NCBI GenBank assembly: GCA_043228905.1
Contig: JBHGNT010000017.1
Location: 12,524,001 to 12,588,000 of the forward strand
Direction: 5' to 3'
Length of the DNA: 64,000 bases
Source of the DNA: Azolla caroliniana
Taxonomy: Eukaryota > Polypodiophyta
In this document: positions 43,301-53,632 of the stretch, in pieces
How positions within the stretch are numbered: the first letter of the stretch is position 1
Layout of the letters: each line of letters starts with the position of its first letter
The notes under the pieces: generated by a model
The model's input: the letters and a program-made list of their open reading frames with translations, nothing else
What the model was told of the DNA's origin: nothing
Database searches by the model: none
Position numbers and translations under genes: made by a program

Positions 43301-44443
43301 CTCCGGAACATGTCGAACATCCTTCAGCAGCATCTTGCATCCGGTTGATGTCATCAGCCACACGTCTCCTATGCCGGCAATCCGGCGTGTACCTTCATTT
43401 CCCATCCGGACACAACCGTGCTCACCGGCTGTGTAGGATGAGAAGTATTTCTTCTCCGGGGTCAGGTGGAACGACGCTCCGGAATCGACCACCCAGGTCA
43501 TCTCTTCACCGGCAAGGTTCAACTCCGTCTCTTCGGTAATGAGCATTATCTCTTCTTCACTTGCCGCGAGTGCCGTCGTTCCTTTCCGGTCCTGCCCTCG
43601 CCGATCCAGACCTCTCCGGTCCGCGGCTCCCCGGTATGCACCGTTTCGCTCCGGTGACTTCTTCGAATCGGTACCGTCGGTTCCGTTGTCTTTCCGGAAA
43701 TGCCGACAGTTCTTCTGGAAGTGCCCCGGCTTCCCACAGTAGAAGCATGTAGGTCTCCCCCTCGACTGCGACCGTGTCCCCGACTTCTCTCGTCTTTGCG
43801 GACTCCGGTTCCGTTGTCTTCCCCGTTCCGATTCGGTAAGCAGCGCCTTCGAGTCGGAGGCCGGTTCTTTATATCTCCGACGCGCTTCTTCATTTAGAAT
43901 ACTTGTCTTTACCGTTAGTAAAGACAAGTTCTCTTCCTTACAGGAGGTGCTGAGTGTAACTACCAAGTTCTCCCAGCTCTCCGGAAGGGTACACATCAGC
44001 ATGATGGCTTGCATTGCGTCATCCAACGGGAACTTGATCGCCGCAAGCTGGTTCACGAGTCCCATGAACATGCTGACATGTTCGACCATGCTCTCGCCGT
44101 CCCGGTACTTAAGATTCACTATCTTCCTCATCAGGGAGGTCCGGGTCAGAGCATTCTTCCTCTCATACAGTCCAGACAGCTTCTGCCACATCTCATAGGC
44201 GTTCGTATCGTTCGCCACATGTTGCAGGACACTTACATCGACATATTGCCGGATCGTCGCTACGGCTTTCCGGTTCAGGAGTTTCCACTCCGACTCTATT
44301 ACTCCCTTGGGTATCTCGGCATTGTCGATCGGTTCGTACAGGTCTCGGACGATGAGAAGGTCTTCCATCTTTATCTTCCAGTCGGCGTAGTTCTGTGAGT
44401 TCAACACCATCATGCCCGGAGGCCCACTACTGCCGCCTTCCAT
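40370..44443 (-). CDS. gag-pol: CopG Gag-Pol polyprotein, 1357 aa
   Basis: One open frame from MEGGSSGPPGMMVLNSQ; the longer reading from 44497 starts inside the LTR and primer site. Gag (UBN2-like, 1-230), zinc knuckle C233-C246 (CFYCGKPGHFQKNC), protease Asp at residue 320 (VVDSGASFHL), integrase zinc part ending CTDCLAGKQ, and triad D509, D571, E606 with 34 residues between the last two. RT has KWVFKLKPG and YVDDMLIVG (1033); RNase H has GFTDSDMSADAD and LYCDSQSAIHLAKN and ends near 1357. All catalytic residues seem present. Order protease-integrase-RT-RNase H marks copia. Confidence 0.95.
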   Translation of the reverse strand: MEGGSSGPPGMMVLNSQNYADWKIKMEDLLIVRDLYEPIDNAEIPKGVIESEWKLLNRKAVATIRQYVDVSVLQHVANDTNAYEMWQKLSGLYERKNALTRTSLMRKIVNLKYRDGESMVEHVSMFMGLVNQLAAIKFPLDDAMQAIMLMCTLPESWENLVVTLSTSCKEENLSLLTVKTSILNEEARRRYKEPASDSKALLTESERGRQRNRSPQRREKSGTRSQSRGRPTCFYCGKPGHFQKNCRHFRKDNGTDGTDSKKSPERNGAYRGAADRRGLDRRGQDRKGTTALAASEEEIMLITEETELNLAGEEMTWVVDSGASFHLTPEKKYFSSYTAGEHGCVRMGNEGTRRIAGIGDVWLMTSTGCKMLLKDVRHVPEVRLNLISAGRLDDEGYTGSIRNGVMKFSKGSLIVARARKVNTLYLMNSRLCPEELNVAADTTGELWHKKLCHMSEKGMKRLAEDNLIPVKHVHLEKCTDCLAGKQNRTSFRSRPPTRRSAPLELVHTDVCQVETKSHGGAQYFVTFIDDHSRKLWTAPLKTKDQVLSVFKELHARVERESGKKLKAIRADNGGEYRGQFVEYCRSKGIRLEFTVPKTPELNGLAERMNRTIMERVRSMLAHAKLPKGFWAEAMSTATYVINRSPSVPLDGDTPQRVWTGREVSYRHLKVFGCLAYVHVAKDRRGKLDPKTRPCIFLGYGDDEFGYRVWDPVDKKIFRSRVIIFMEDKTLADWESEKKMKSSKSTGENQLYEEQSRPARDRLALEDPAEDGEETEPAEEDETDTGTGPDPEKDSDEEETEEPVTEAPERRYPLRERRAPRRFPEPEHVLLTDEGEPESFEEAKLDTHSRRWLSAMQEEMDSLHENHTYELVELPKGKRALRNKWVFKLKPGDAGNPPRYKARIVVKGFQQKKGVDFDEIFAPVVKMTSIRTVLSIAASMDLEVEQMDVKTAFLHGDLEEEIYMQQPEGFEKKGKEHLVCRLKKSLYGLKQAPRQWYRKFDSFMTDEGYHKTQSDHCVFVKKFEGGDFLILLLYVDDMLIVGRDQAKIRMLKKAPHRTFSMKDLGPARQILGMHIIRDRKQKQLWLSQEKYVTKVLHQFNMSEARPVGSTLPANYRLSGKQSPKTKAEKEDMMKIPYASAVGSLMYAMVCTRPDIGYAVGVVSRYMSNPDKEHWNAVKWILRYLKGTSNMCLRFGSGKPELDGFTDSDMSADADTSRSTSVYVMTYAGGAVSWQSRLQKTVALSTTEAEYMAAVDAGKEIIWMKDFIRELGIRQEEYRLYCDSQSAIHLAKNAAYHSRTKHIQRRYHWIRERIEDKELVLTKVHTDENGSDMLTKVLTPDKLEACRKRIGLERHPMPK

Positions 44444-44457
44444 TTTCTGTGTTACCG

Positions 44458-44472
44458 TCGCTCTGATACCAC
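44458..44472 (-). other. Primer binding site of CopG
   Basis: On the minus strand TGGTATCAGAGCGACG follows the LTR after two or three bases, a full match to the initiator Met tRNA complement core TGGTATCAGAGC. Confidence 0.88.
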
Positions 44473-44474
44473 TT

Positions 44475-45145
44475 TGTTGTACACAGTGCTCGGCCACAAC
44501 CGAGGAATAGGATCAACTCACAGAAAACAGGAAATACAAAGTGCACGAGGGCAATAGAGAGAAGAGTACACAGGATGTTTTACGTGGAAAAACCCTAAAT
44601 GGGAAAAAACCACGGGAGTCCTCAAACTCCAACTATCACTATAAACAGAGGTGTACAATGGTGAAGCTACAAGGCAACAACCTTGAGCACACTATCTTCG
44701 CCACAGGCGGCGGTAATACACAGAGGCAACGACCTCTTCGTCTCTCTCTCTCTCACTCTCTCTCTCGGCTGCTCTCACCTCACTCCCTCTAAGTGAAAAC
44801 AGAAAAATGAGCAACAACTACTAAACTGTTTGCCCTAAGTCATATTTATACACATATGACTTTCGGGCTATTTACAAATATAGCCTCAAGGGCCCTTGGC
44901 AAACATATTCACAAATATGTCCCCGCATCCGGATCTCTCTCCGGGTACATTCGTCATCCGGCTCCGTAGCCGGGGTCTTCAGCATCCGGCTCCGTAGCCG
45001 GGGTCTTCATCATCCGGATCCGTAGCCGGGTACTCTTCATCCGGCTTCATGCCGGGTACTCTTCATCATCCGGTTCCGTAACCGCAACCGGGCTTGCCGT
45101 CATTCATCTCCGGACATCCCATCCGGAGGGACCGAAATCCCAACA
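44475..45145 (-). repeat. CopG 5' LTR (right), 671 bp
   Basis: Same termini as the left LTR. It is 56 bases longer, exactly two more 28-bp units (starts 44955, 44983, 45011). Confidence 0.95.
44955..45038 (+). repeat. 28-bp CCGG repeat, three units, in the CopG LTR
   Basis: CATCCGGCTCCGTAGCCGG begins at 44955, 44983 and, with one change, 45011. More degenerate CATCCGG...CCGG units follow to about 45090. The left LTR has the same zone near 40214-40300 with fewer units. Confidence 0.9.
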
Positions 45146-45322
45146 CATGGAAAACGTGCGGGACATCGTTGCGCGATACACAAAGAGGGTACAATGGCTT
45201 GGTAATGAAGAAAAGAGAGTTTCAAAACCGATTCTGAAACCAAGATCTAGATTGGAAGACCATCAACCATGGGTTTGGGAGACTATGACCGAGTAGGGAA
45301 TCGATGCAACCATAGTGGAGCA
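45146..45322 (+). pseudogene. gag: GypA-2 Gag, part 2
   Basis: Continues part 1 with ENVRDIVARYTKRVQWLGNEEK-like sequence, matching GypA-1 945-1100. Contains a TAG near 45294. It ends at the GAGCA (45318-45322) duplicated by GypB-2. Confidence 0.85.
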
Positions 45323-45783
45323 TGTTAATCCTAGGGGCCGAACAACAGCCTAACACAGGGTGTCCACTTAAGACACTTCACCAAAGGGTGTTCCGGCAAG
45401 ATGACTTACGATACAACGCTTAATTAGACCTTAATCGGTTACTTAGCAACACATCATTAACATACGTAAGATATAACAATGAGTATAGAACGGTAATCAA
45501 TACTGAAAGATTAAGGCAATAAGTTCTATTAATTATCCGATGTCGATTACATTGTAACCGGGCCTTTATATAGGTCTTCGGTGCGAAGTACAAAACGGTG
45601 CCAACCAGCACCTTTTCGGGATCGGTCCGGATCCGGATCGGCATACCGATTCCGGTCTGTCCGTCCACATCTTCTCATATATTAATATATATTAAGACTA
45701 CTAATTACAACAGTTCCCGAATAAACTATTCCTTTCACACTCTGGTTTGGACCTCCTTAAGCCTTCTTGCCGGCCGGGTAACA
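45323..45783 (-). repeat. GypB-2 3' LTR (left), 461 bp
   Basis: TGTTAATCCTAGGGG to GGCCGGGTAACA. A minus-strand TATATAAAGG lies at 45563-45572. Confidence 0.93.
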
Positions 45784-45837
45784 CATGGCACGCCCGTGGG
45801 ACTGTACCTTGTACGTCGAACCCATTATCCGGCCCTG

Positions 45838-48654
45838 TTACGCTTCGTCCAAAATGTCCAGAATGCTTTGCTCCAGAATTTCCAATGGCTCGTCGGGAAA
45901 CTGTTGTTGCTGTTGTGGCTGCTGCTGCTGTGGATGTTGTTTCGTTTGTGTCTCTGGCTGTTCCGTTTGTGCCTTCTTCGTTTGGGGTTGCGGCTCCGTT
46001 TGTCGCTCTCGCACCAGCATTTCCTTCATTGGTTCCTCCCTCGGAGTTGTCTCTAGCTGACTGACCACGGCCTGGTCCCCATCTAGTCCTTGTACCGGCG
46101 ACGGTTCCTCGTCACTAAAGTTGACCGTTGCCGCCTTCCTCGCTTTTTCTTCCCGAAGCCGGGACCGCTCATAGCTCTCAAACTGGATTTGAGCCTCCAG
46201 CCAATCGTCGTCCAGTTGAGCTACGAGCTGCCGGACCTGCACCAATTGTTCATCCGCCAAGGCTATGAAATATTCGGCCAGCTCATCCCTTATGGCGGTG
46301 AAGTCCTCCGATGTCAGCGTATAACAGTCGTCACCCTCATTCCGCCGATTTTCCACGTCCGCCCTGAGCAAATGGAGGTCCGCCGTATTCTGTGCCCATT
46401 TCGTCCACCATTGCACAAAGATCTCGTCAATCAAGCTTTTGGTCTTGGTGAGCCATGACCGGAGGATGCACTGGATCCGTTCGGTTCCCATCCGTGATTT
46501 GTTCTCTGCGGCTTGTCGCTCCTCTTTCAATTGCTTGATGATTCGGACCGTGTCCGCCTCCTGCTCCCTATAATGCGACAATTGACTTTGATAGGTTGTT
46601 TGCAACCTCTGTAACACCATTGTTGCCCTTTCCTTTTCTTCATGGTTCTGCTTATGGAGCTCCATCCGGTCCATCGCCGCTTCCTCCAATAGCTTGGAAC
46701 TCTCAGCTCGTTCGTCGGCGAGTGCCGTCATGGCCCTATCAACTTCTTGCCGGAGCTCGGCCATCCATTCCTGTTGTTGCTTATACTCCGTCTCCAGCTG
46801 CTTGTAATCCCGGTGTAGATGATCAAAATCATCGGTATTCTGCTTCAGCCTCTGGTTGATCTACCGGTGCACGCGGTCCTCCCAGTCCTTCTGTTGATGG
46901 AGTTCTTCCTTCAACCTTTCGATTTCCGTCTCCGCCATCCATCGCAGCTTGCCTTTCTTCTGCAGCAATTTCTCTTTTTCCTCCTTTAGCCGGTCGTACG
47001 CGTGATGTCCTTTACGCAAGTTTTCCTCTGCCCGACGGAGGTTCTCAGCGGTCTTCTTTAATTCTTCTTCGGCCGCCTTCTTCAAGTCGCGTTTGTGGCT
47101 CCGTAATGCTTCTTGTGCCGCTAGCTCGTCTCTTAATTTGGCAAGCTCTTGGGCTTGCGCCACATCTTTCTCCTAGCCAGTTTCCGTCTCCGGGGTCTTA
47201 TTCATATGTACATCCACCGGAGTCACTGGTGCTTGGATCTGCGTTGCGGTTAAGGCCATTTTGGCCATGTCTTCGGTAATCCGATCCAAGTCTTGTTCGA
47301 GGCACCGGATCCTTAACCGGGTCGTCTCCAGTTCATCGGTTGTGACGAGCAACCGTTCCGTTTGCGCACTTTCTTCCGCGTCTATGCATCCGACTACTCC
47401 GGCAATTTGTTCTCCTACCCACCGGAGCCATTGGCTGCCCGTGCATTGTTGTTGCGTCTGTACGATGGGTTGGCTGATGGGTTCACTTGCCAGTGGCTAG
47501 TCCCGCCTTACTGCGTCGAGCTGCACTTCTGGTTCTGCCTGCTGACCCGTTTGCCGTTCCGGCTCTAGGTGTGATTCGGCTAGCCGCTCCTTGTGTGCTT
47601 GTTCTTGGCCGGCTGAGGAGGTTGGCCTTTGTATAACCGGCTCTTGAGTTATGGGGCTTGTCGGTGCTGCCTGTTGTGCAAGGACTTTTGTGACCGATTC
47701 CATCTGAACCGGTTCCGGTGCCTCCCTTGGCGTGGGATGCTCAATGTGGGTTGCGGGCGTTCCATCCTTCTGTGGGTCCCAACGCTTTCCGGCTTCTTCA
47801 GCGGTGGTCTTCACCGGCCGCCACTGGAGGTGCTCCGTGGGTTCTTCCTCCATTTCCTCCGCCTGAGTCCCGGCATTCATTCTTGCCGCCAGGGTGTCCG
47901 TTTCTTGCTGCACCGGTCGGTGGAGTGGGCTCTTCAGGGGCCGTGCCGGTGTCTCCTTGTGTGTGTCCGTCGGCCGCTTCCGGCTGGCGCGCTCCTTTGC
48001 CACCTTCTCTACGTCAGCCGTCTTCCCGTTAGTGGCCTTGGAGGCCAACAGCTGTTGCCGTTTCAAAGCAGGTTTCGGGGTGTCGTCCGTTGCTCTTCCC
48101 CGCTTCTTGTTCTGGACGGGCTCGACCGGTGGCGCCAATAGGGTGAGCCATTGCGTCACTGCATGCCATATTTTTCGGCCTTCCTTGTCGTCCTTTCCTC
48201 TTACGATATCAATAGTCGTACACAACCCATCGGCGATCAGCATCGGCCAATCCACCTTGACCCCTTCGTACATCGCGATAATCAAGCTTGCTCGGTTTTG
48301 AGGCATAACGGGGGGTCGAGGGTATACATGGCCGAACTCATGGAGTACACAAGCAATTTCGCGGAATAACATGTCTTCGCCTCCCTGTGTCCTATAGCCT
48401 TTGTTGGCGAGAGAATACTCACTCAAATATTTGATGAGCTGCTCGGAGGTAGGATTGTCGATCGTGTAGATGCCCCCCTCCGGAAGGCTTGTTAACGCAC
48501 GGATCGCCTCCTCCGTGATCACCTCTGTGTCGATTTCTTTGATAATCTTTTCGGCCTCCTTGTGTGGTGCGGCCTCCATGATCGTCAAGAAACCCTCTAG
48601 TCCGTGTTGTCGTAGCCATTTCTTGGCGGCTTCAGACAGTGTTTGGCAGTCCAT
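45838..48654 (-). pseudogene. GypB-2 ORF3: about 940-aa coiled-coil protein in the env position
   Basis: From MDCQTLSEAAKKWLRQHG (48654) one frame runs to LDILDEA (stop at 45838), interrupted only by TAG codons near 47497, 47174 and 46861. The N-terminal 200 residues are globular (CVLHEFGHVYPRPPVMP, RASLIIAMYEGVKVDWPML) and faintly recall the extra ORF of plant Tat-type gypsy elements. A basic, low-complexity middle follows. The C-terminal half is strongly coiled-coil (AKLRDELAAQEALRSHKRDL, AEENLRKGHH) and ends with a Gln run. No signal peptide or membrane segment is visible, so it is not an envelope glycoprotein. GypB-1 retains the same C-terminus. Confidence 0.75.
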
Positions 48655-49269
48655 CTCTGCGTTGAGGTCGGAGAGCGTTGGCGAGGTTTGATGCTGGGGT
48701 GAGTGTGAGAGAGAAAGTTCCGAGTGAGGGGGTTCTCTGTGCACGAGCTCTCTTCGATTGATCTTCACACGTCTGTCTGCGTCTGTTCTCCTTGGTTCGC
48801 GAAAGGAGAAGGTCTCGATGTGTGGGGGTTTTTCTCTCTACATCTTGGCGCCTTTTTCGAGCCTCCGCATGTGCAGGTCATGTACTATAATAGCATTGCG
48901 TGCCATGTGGCAGTGGTTTAATGTCCTATTCATAGCGTCCTCGTACCTCTTCGACGTGCCTCTTTACTCCTTGTTTGCATGGCCGTTTCCACCACTCCTT
49001 TCCATGATTTCTTTGATTCGCTTTTTTTTTCTTTTTTTCTTTTTGTAAAATTAATTGTGTGGTTAATTTTTCTCCGGTCCTATCCGACCCTTACCCGAAA
49101 CGCGCACCTTGCCGGCCTCTTGACGGTTTGCCGTCGTTTTGCTTTCCCCGGTTGTCGGTTCGTGCCCCTCCTTACCGGCTTGGTGGTAGCCGTTTTCCTC
49201 ACGGGTTGCCGTCGTCGTGGTTGGCCTACCGGCGTCTGATTCGGTGGCGGCCCTTCATTCAAATGGGTT
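48655..49269 (-). other. GypB-2 spacer between integrase and ORF3
   Basis: About 600 bases without a supported gene. A T-rich run (49020-49045) and CCGG-rich stretches are visible. It could hold a splice acceptor or internal promoter for ORF3, but I cannot show one. The ORF3 frame is open upstream to 48768. Confidence 0.6.
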
Positions 49270-50671
49270 CTTGGACATAGGTCCTTTGTATGGCTTTAGT
49301 CTAAATCCGTTGACCCATTTACCCAGCACCTCGTCGGCAAGTGTCCCTAACTGGTAAGACCCATTGAACCCGCGTGTGATCCAATACGGTCCGGTTCATC
49401 TAAACCGTAGTTTGCCTGGCATTTTACCCATCCGGGTCTGGAACATGAGTACCAGCTTGCCGATTTTGAACATCTTTTCGTTTCCCTTCCGGTGCCGATC
49501 TACAAATGCTTTCCGTCGCCGTTGTTCCAATTCCAGGTGCATGATGCTCGCCAGTCGGTGTTCTTCTAGTTCACACAGAGCCTTTAACCGAATTGCCTCC
49601 GATTCCTTTTCATTGAGTCGTTCCCGAATCTGAATCTGTAAGCTCGGTACCTAGAATTCGACCGGCATGACTGCCTCTAATCCGAATGCTAACTGGAACG
49701 ACGTTGTTTGGATGCTTGTTTTGTACGTTGTCCGGTAAGCCCAAAGCGCACTGTGCAGCTTCGTGTCCCAATCTGTCTGATTTATATTGACGATCTTGCG
49801 TAGGATATTCTGTAGCATTTTGTTTGTTGACTCAGCTAATCCGTTGGCTTGTGGGTAGTACGGGGTGCTCCGTTTATGTACTACCGCATAGAATGACGTC
49901 AAGCTCTCCACTACTTGTCCAAGAAAGTGCCCTCCTTGGTCGCTTATCAGCTCTATGGGGCATCCGTACCGGCACCAAATGTATTCGTATAAGAATTTTG
50001 CCGTCGACGCCGCAGTGTTGTCTCATAGGGCTTTGGCTTCCACCCATTTAGTGCAATAGTCTGTCGCGACGATCACATACCGGTTGCCAGTTCTCATAGC
50101 TGGTGGTTTAAATGTTCCGAAAAAATCCAGTCCCCATTTCTGAAATGGTTCTAACGGTAGTACTGGTTGGTGCGGCATCCTAGCTTGTTCCGTTGGCTGG
50201 CCCATTCGCTGGCATAGATCACACTCTTTCGCGTACCGGACTGCGTCTTTCAATGTAGTCGGCCACCATAGGCCACTTTGCCATATCTTCCTTGCCGTGG
50301 CATCCCCGGTATAATGGCCTCCGGCGACTCCGTAGTGTGCTTCCCGTAGTATTACCTCTTTCTCGTCGCTGCGCACCGCTCGTCGCCATATACCGTCCGC
50401 ACCTTTGTGGTATAGCATGTCCCGTAATAAACATAAGTGTCGGCTTTGTACCACCAGGCGTTTCCTCTCGTCTTGGTTCATCTCCTCCGGAGGCAATCCG
50501 GTGCTCAGAAATTGGTGCATATTTGTTAGCCACTTATCTTCTGGTGCCACCATTCATCTGTTGCCGTTTCTGCAGTGACTCGAAATAGCTCAGCATCCGG
50601 AAGCTCGTCCGGTACTCCGTCGCCGGTTTTGCCGGAATCTAACCGGCTTAAATAATCTGCTACCGCATGTT
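49270..50671 (-). pseudogene. pol: GypB-2 RNase H tail and integrase
   Basis: Begins in the RNase H end (HAVADYLSRLDSG). The integrase zinc finger ends CDLCQRMG, and the core has GLDFFGTF (D), LISDQGGHFLG (D) and QANGLAESTNK (E). The C-terminal part reads GPYWITRGFNGSYQLGTL. Stops: TGA at 50023 (an Arg site), TAG at 49651, TGA near 49400. The catalytic triad itself is intact. Confidence 0.85.
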
Positions 50672-53577
50672 GTAATCATCATTGTTCTGTTCTCCGTAGT
50701 CATTTCCTTGGCTATCTGCACCAGTCTCGCCTCTTCCGTAGTTCCTAGATTTACCTCCTCTAGTTGGGATGCTTTAACCCGTTGTGATACGGCCATTTCT
50801 CTTTCCAGCGCTTCTAGTGCTTGCCATAGCTCCCGGATCACTTCTTTATTTGGTTCTTCATCCGCTCCGTCCGGTGGCAGTATGTATGGTGATACGGCTT
50901 CACCTATGTCGATTTCGAACAGAGGTACAATCTTCGGATTATCTTGCAAGTATTGATCCACCTCTTCGTCTGCTAATCCGTCCAGCATATTGACACATTC
51001 GGCATATAGGGGTGTTAATTCCTTCCCGGTACCCGTCCGTGGTTGTGTCGGTACCCGTACTTTTGCTTTTCCCCACCGGAAGGTGACGATATTCTTTCTC
51101 CAGTTTTGTTTCATGTGCGCCGTTTTTAGCCACGGCCGCCCCAACAATAGCGGGTAAGCTCCTTGTGCCTGTAATTGTAGCACTACTATCGAGATGTGAA
51201 ATGTGTGGCCGCCGATTGTTACTTCCAAATCTTGTATCAAGCCGGTCGGTCGCACTGAGCTGGTATCCGCCATCCGTAGCCAGAATGAGCATGGTTCCCA
51301 CTCTTTGATTCCCAAGGTTGTGCACATTCGGAGGCTAATCACATTGACGTCGGATCCTCCATCTATTACTGTTCCGGGTAACTCCTTTCCCTTCACAATG
51401 GCCGTGATCGCCGGACTGTTTGTGTCTACCACTGCCGGTCCCTCCTCCGGATTTGAGAAGAATGTTGGTGCCGGTGGTGTTTCTCCTGTCGTCATGCCTG
51501 TCCTGAGTCCTTTTGTGAATCTGGGCACTAGTTGCAGGAGCCGTCCTAATGGTAGCGTGATTTGGCACTCTTGCAATGCCTGCCATGTCGCATTTTCGGT
51601 TTGACTGCCGTCGGTGAGCTCTTCGGTGTTCTCCTTTTGCTGCGCAAGTTCTGCTACGTTTCTCTCATTTGCCTTTTTCACCCATTCCGTTGCCTACTTC
51701 CGGATGGCCTCTTGTGTCTCCCATTCCGTCTTCTTGCCCTTCGACCTTGTGGTAACCTGCTGCAGGTCTGCGACTTCGGTGACTACCATGTTTACTGTCG
51801 GTCGCTTGTCGTAGCTCTTTGCCGGACATTGATTACTATAATGTCCTTCTTGCCGGCAATAATAGCAATATGCTTTCCGGGTATTGCTAGATTCGGCATT
51901 GTTTCCTGTACCCGGTGGAGGACCTGTGGTAACCGCGGGGCTTTGGTCCAGTTGGCTACTTGAGGCGCCTTTTTCCGGTTCACGTGGGTGGCTCCCTTTT
52001 TTGAAATGCCGTTTTTTAGTAAAGTTCTTTTTGTTGTGGTACCCTTGACGGGGTTGGTCGTCATATCTCTCGTAATCTTCCCGTCGTTGGTGATACCTGG
52101 GGGAGTGATCCCAGTTGTGATTCTCATACCGTCCATTGTAATCTCGGTACCTGTCATATCTCTTGTACCGGTCATAGTTGTCTCACCGATCGTTGTACCG
52201 GACATCTTGTGCCGGTCGATATCGCTCCTCTCGCCGCCAGCGTTCGTCTTTTTCGTCTCGGCTGCTACGTGGCTCGATTTGCCGGATTGGTGGTGCTTGC
52301 CGATTCAATAAGTTATATTTGCACCGGTCCATCGTATGGCTCGTAGATTGGCAGAGTAAGCAGTGCGTCCGCATGGTGCACTCCAGTGACGAGTGTCCAG
52401 AATTCAAGCAGATCGTGCATTGGATTGCTTGCCGGAACCGGAGATCCTCATCGGTCGGTAACGCTCGTTGGAGGGCTCCCATTGTTAGCCAAGAGCTCGT
52501 TTTCTCCATTTCTCTAACCCGGTCGATGACCTAGTCGACGGTGCTTGTGCGAAAGTCGATGACCGTGCATACCATTCGTAGAGGTTCCCGGAGCGCGGCT
52601 AAGAATATAGCCCATGTTTCTTCTTCCGGAGGTGCTCGGGTAAGCTGACTGTGCATCCGTTGAAACCGGATGACAAACTGCGGAATGCTCTCCCCGAGGT
52701 CCTGCCGAATGGTATAAAATAGGCCCACCATTTCTCTCTGGTCCACCTCCTTCTGAAAGAAGTGCAAGAATTTATCTTTCAGGTCCGCATAGGTGGTGAT
52801 GGTGTTGGGGTCCTACGTTTGGTGCCATCTGGCTGCCGGTCCTTCCAATGTCACGCCGAATTCGGCTATCTTAGATCGTTCCTCTTCTGCCGCGGTTAAC
52901 CATTGTGACACATGGTTCGCCTCCCATATTTGTTGAAACGCGTGAACATAAGCCTCCGCGTCTGGATCATCCCAATACTTGGAGTACTGGAATGGCATAT
53001 CGTCGTCCGGTGTCAGTACGCGGGCTGGCGGTGTCGGTGGTCTTTCCTGCTGTTTCGTCGGCGTCAGAGGTCTTTGTCGGTCTTCCTTTGGTGTTGTCGG
53101 TTCGACTTCCGGTGTCGGAGGTCTTTCTTTGTCTTCTTCCGTTTCCGGAGGTTGCTCCACGTCTAGTGCCGGGGGTTCCCAGTCTAACAACTCGGGTCCC
53201 GGTGTCGGTAATGTATCCGACTTCTCGTCCTCCGGTCCTCCTGGGGTGTCGTTACTACTGCGATAGTTTGTGTGCGCGCTGTAACCCCCTTTCGAATCCG
53301 ATTCCAGCACTGAAAATGCTTTGGATTCGTCGTCTCTTCCGACCAAGGCCTGGAGAAGGGATTCCGCTTCTCGGAGGCTGCTTAAGCTGCTTCTTTCGTC
53401 CGAGTAGGTGTTTTGTTGCAAACGGAGCGACTCCTCCGCCACTTTCTGGATCACTTTGGAAAATGATCGATCCGATCGGATTTCTTCCGCTGCTTGCTGG
53501 AAAGCCTCTCGCCGCCTTCGCCGTTTAGCAAGTCTTCGTGCTCTCTCCGTAACCGGGTCATCTATTGGCCTAGTCAT
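50672..53577 (-). pseudogene. gag: GypB-2 Gag and protease
   Basis: From MTRPIDDPVTERARRLAKRR. The capsid core reads FQYSKYWDDPDAEAYVHAFQ, FGVTLEGPAARWHQ and LREPLRMVCTVIDF. Two zinc knuckles: CTICLNSGHSSLEC (52420) and CYYCRQEGHYSNQC (51850). Protease has TVIDGGSDVNVIS (51350), a DGG motif. Stops: TAG 52813, TAG 52531, TGA 52183, TAG near 51693. The frame passes EEARLVQIAKEMTTENR and then jumps into RNase H sequence, so RT is deleted at about 50672. Confidence 0.85.
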
Positions 53578-53610
53578 CCATTCTGGCCGTTGTTCACTGC
53601 GATTGTGCAG

Positions 53611-53625
53611 GAATCATGGTCACCA
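53611..53625 (-). other. Probable primer binding site of GypB-2
   Basis: On the minus strand, seven bases after the 5' LTR, TGGTGACCATGATTC starts with the TGG expected opposite a tRNA CCA end. The tRNA is not identified. Confidence 0.45.
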
Positions 53626-53632
53626 AAAACTG

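Larger units (their letters stand above)
39745..45145 (-). mobile_element. CopG: intact Ty1/copia element, minus strand
   Basis: 5401 bp with LTRs 39745-40359 and 44475-45145, flanked by CATGG (39740-39744, 45146-45150). It has a primer site, one unbroken gag-pol and a polypurine tract. The LTRs differ by about three substitutions and by two 28-bp repeat units. It is likely young and possibly active. Confidence 0.95.

Noticed and set aside
44444-44497. Start of the CopG polyprotein at 44497
   Set aside because: The extra 18 codons cover the LTR end and primer site; MEGGSS at 44443 is the first internal start.
47629-48301. Plus-strand frames of 100-170 codons opposite ORF3
   Set aside because: They mirror the GC-rich minus-strand ORF3, show no domain and overlap one another in different frames.
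45838-48654. Retroviral envelope gene in GypB-2
   Set aside because: No signal peptide, membrane segment or cleavage site visible; the sequence is coiled coil and low complexity.
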